A stretch of DNA of 64,000 nt from Shewanella colwelliana ATCC 39565 (lineage in GTDB: Bacteria; Pseudomonadota; Gammaproteobacteria; Enterobacterales; Shewanellaceae). Made by a program: the position numbers and the translations under genes. Below the pieces are notes generated by a model. It was not told where the DNA came from, searched no databases, and saw only the letters and a program-made list of their open reading frames with translations. Of this stretch, positions 63,004 through 64,000 are shown one piece after another (positions within the stretch are counted from its first letter, which is position 1; the number at the start of each line of letters is the position of its first letter). Location of the stretch: NCBI RefSeq assembly GCF_000518705.1, contig NZ_KI912479.1:161976-225975 (forward strand), read 5' to 3'.

Positions 63004-63540
63004 ATGTTATTGATGCCACAAAGGGATTGGCAATGGATATATAACGACGCGTATGGAGTATTAAGCGTTTCGTTAGGTTCGGATATGGAATTCCTGACTC
63101 CCTATAAAACAAAGGCTTTGATTCCGGATGCTTTGGCGACGATGGAATTTAGTGTCGAGCACGCTAAATTTTATATCGATTTTATTGAACGCCTCGGTAA
63201 ATCTATTACTGTTTCAGATGCGCTGAAAGTTCAATTAAGCCTCAACGCAACGGCTGCCCACTTTATGCTCAAACCGCAAATGCCTAAGTCGTGGTACTTT
63301 GATAGCAGTGCGGTGTGCGTATATAGCGAACTGGCAAAGGTGTTTCAGTTACGTTGTCAAAGTGTCGATGCACAAGTGATGGTCGTCGAAAGCAACATAC
63401 AATCCTCATTGGTCATGCTATTGTCGCCAGAGCTAGCGCTCACAGATAGTAAAAGCCTGCGCCAATTTGATTGCATCAAAGTAATGAATGACAGATTGCA
63501 ACCACTCAAAATCTCTCGCCATAAAAGTGCAGCAGCTTAA
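63004..63540 (+). CDS. zapC: Cell division protein ZapC
   Basis: A 178-residue cytosolic protein of the ZapC family, which binds FtsZ and promotes bundling of its filaments at midcell. It shares the E. coli start pattern (DWQWIYND) and the diagnostic MLKPQMPKSWYF block near residue 95. No enzymatic motif is present. Position directly downstream of pyrD is the same as in E. coli. Upstream lies the GATC cluster. It ends at a terminator. Confidence 0.9.
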   Translation: MLLMPQRDWQWIYNDAYGVLSVSLGSDMEFLTPYKTKALIPDALATMEFSVEHAKFYIDFIERLGKSITVSDALKVQLSLNATAAHFMLKPQMPKSWYFDSSAVCVYSELAKVFQLRCQSVDAQVMVVESNIQSSLVMLLSPELALTDSKSLRQFDCIKVMNDRLQPLKISRHKSAAA

Positions 63541-63545
63541 TCAAA

Positions 63546-63571
63546 AAAGAAGAGGGCACACCTCTTCTTTT
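63546..63571 (+). terminator. Intrinsic terminator after zapC
   Basis: A 10-bp stem (AAAGAAGAGG / CCTCTTCTTT) with GCACA loop; a short T-run and A follow, 5 bases after the zapC stop. Confidence 0.8.
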
Positions 63572-63937
63572 AACGTAAAGACAAAATAATAGGTCACTGA
63601 GCCCCACTATTTAGATCCTTCTAATCGCCCCTATGACTGATTATTTCATCCGCGACTTTCCGTGTATTCCCCACAGCTGCTTATTTAGCTAGAACATGAT
63701 TGGCTAAATATTGGGTATCTGCAATCTTTTAATAAGCCAATAATGTCAAAAGCTGATAGTTATCCATTGAACACTAATGGCAGGGGAGCATATTGATAGC
63801 GTTTAACAACATCTTTTCAATTTGTTCATGGCGGAAGTGGAGATATTGTTGACAGCAATTTCGCTTGATTGTTTAACAATAAGAGAGGGTGCCTAAGTCC
63901 TTAAGGATCTATTCATAATTATTATGATTAAAAGAAT
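63572..63937. other. Intergenic region at the window end, no gene seen
   Basis: About 370 AT-rich bases with stop codons in all frames. No RNA gene or mobile element is recognised. The next feature is the tRNA-like fragment beginning at 63938. Confidence 0.5.
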
Positions 63938-63986
63938 TGGTTGCGGGAGCCAGATTACCTATTTGAGAGCCAGGCGACGACCTTCG
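63938..63986 (-). pseudogene. Degenerate tRNA-fMet-like 3' fragment (minus strand)
   Basis: TGGTTGCGGGAGCCAGATT (63938-63956) matches the complement of the CCA end and acceptor/T-arm of bacterial tRNA-fMet at 17 of 19 positions as I remember it. CGACGACCTTCG (63975-63986) matches the variable/anticodon-stem side exactly. Between them is about 18 bases in place of the T-loop remainder, and the anticodon region after it is unrelated. It cannot be a functional tRNA as read; it is probably a remnant or integration scar. The window ends 14 bases later. Confidence 0.4.
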
Positions 63987-64000
63987 CTGATTCTGTAAAA

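Overview
The window is a stretch of chromosome from a marine gammaproteobacterium, most probably a Shewanella. The evidence is the branched-chain acyl-CoA (ivd-type) gene order, the proteobacterial dedicated sortase (Pds) locus, the gene orders proQ-prc-pepN and pyrD-zapC, an NAD-type glutamate dehydrogenase of about 1600 residues, and E. coli-like YbiT, RluF, YegD, TrhO and LetB proteins. It is a dense core-genome region with moderate GC. I see no insertion sequence, prophage, CRISPR array, rRNA or intact tRNA. Product names come from reading the translated sequences against remembered families; no database search was run.

Layout. 1-4060: the end of a valine/isoleucine degradation operon (acyl-CoA dehydrogenase, enoyl-CoA hydratase, 3-hydroxyisobutyryl-CoA hydrolase, 3-hydroxyisobutyrate dehydrogenase, SDR dehydrogenase). 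4197-11158: a small membrane protein, an S9 peptidase lipoprotein, the ABC-F protein YbiT, an M17 aminopeptidase, a LETM1-like protein and a small secreted protein. 11266-15109 (minus strand): acetolactate synthase ilvI-ilvH and a Bcr/CflA efflux pump. 15516-23962: a frameshifted beta-propeller lipoprotein, an Asp/Glu racemase, a MocR regulator divergent from a LysE exporter, a GST, trhO and rluF. 24033-29501: a slipin/NfeD pair, yegD, creA and a PilU-like ATPase. 29546-30782: metC behind a row of MetJ-like boxes.

30830-37628 holds a complete Gram-negative sortase system: PdsR/PdsS two-component pair, PdsO (OmpA family), a VIT/vWA sortase substrate and a class GN sortase. A diguanylate cyclase converges on it and overlaps its 3' end. 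38737-42599 encodes a LetAB-type lipid transport system, with LetA split into two overlapping genes. 42844-49518: LexA-controlled yebG, the free-Met-R-sulfoxide reductase, proQ-prc, pepN and a DUF2835 protein.

49842-56653 is the most interesting poorly described unit: DUF1302 outer-membrane protein, DUF1329 periplasmic protein, YCF48-type beta-propeller and an MmpL-like RND transporter, preceded by two related palindromes. I read it as a candidate envelope route for a hydrophobic substrate; its function is not visible from sequence. The window closes with gdhB, pyrD and zapC. A helically phased cluster of six GATC sites lies between pyrD and zapC, and a degenerate tRNA-fMet-like fragment lies at the very end.

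Many operon ends carry clear intrinsic terminators. Three hairpins are out of place and worth attention: one inside the 5' end of the sortase-substrate gene, one in the middle of the DUF1302-RND operon, and one on the plus strand between ilvI and bcr where no gene precedes it.
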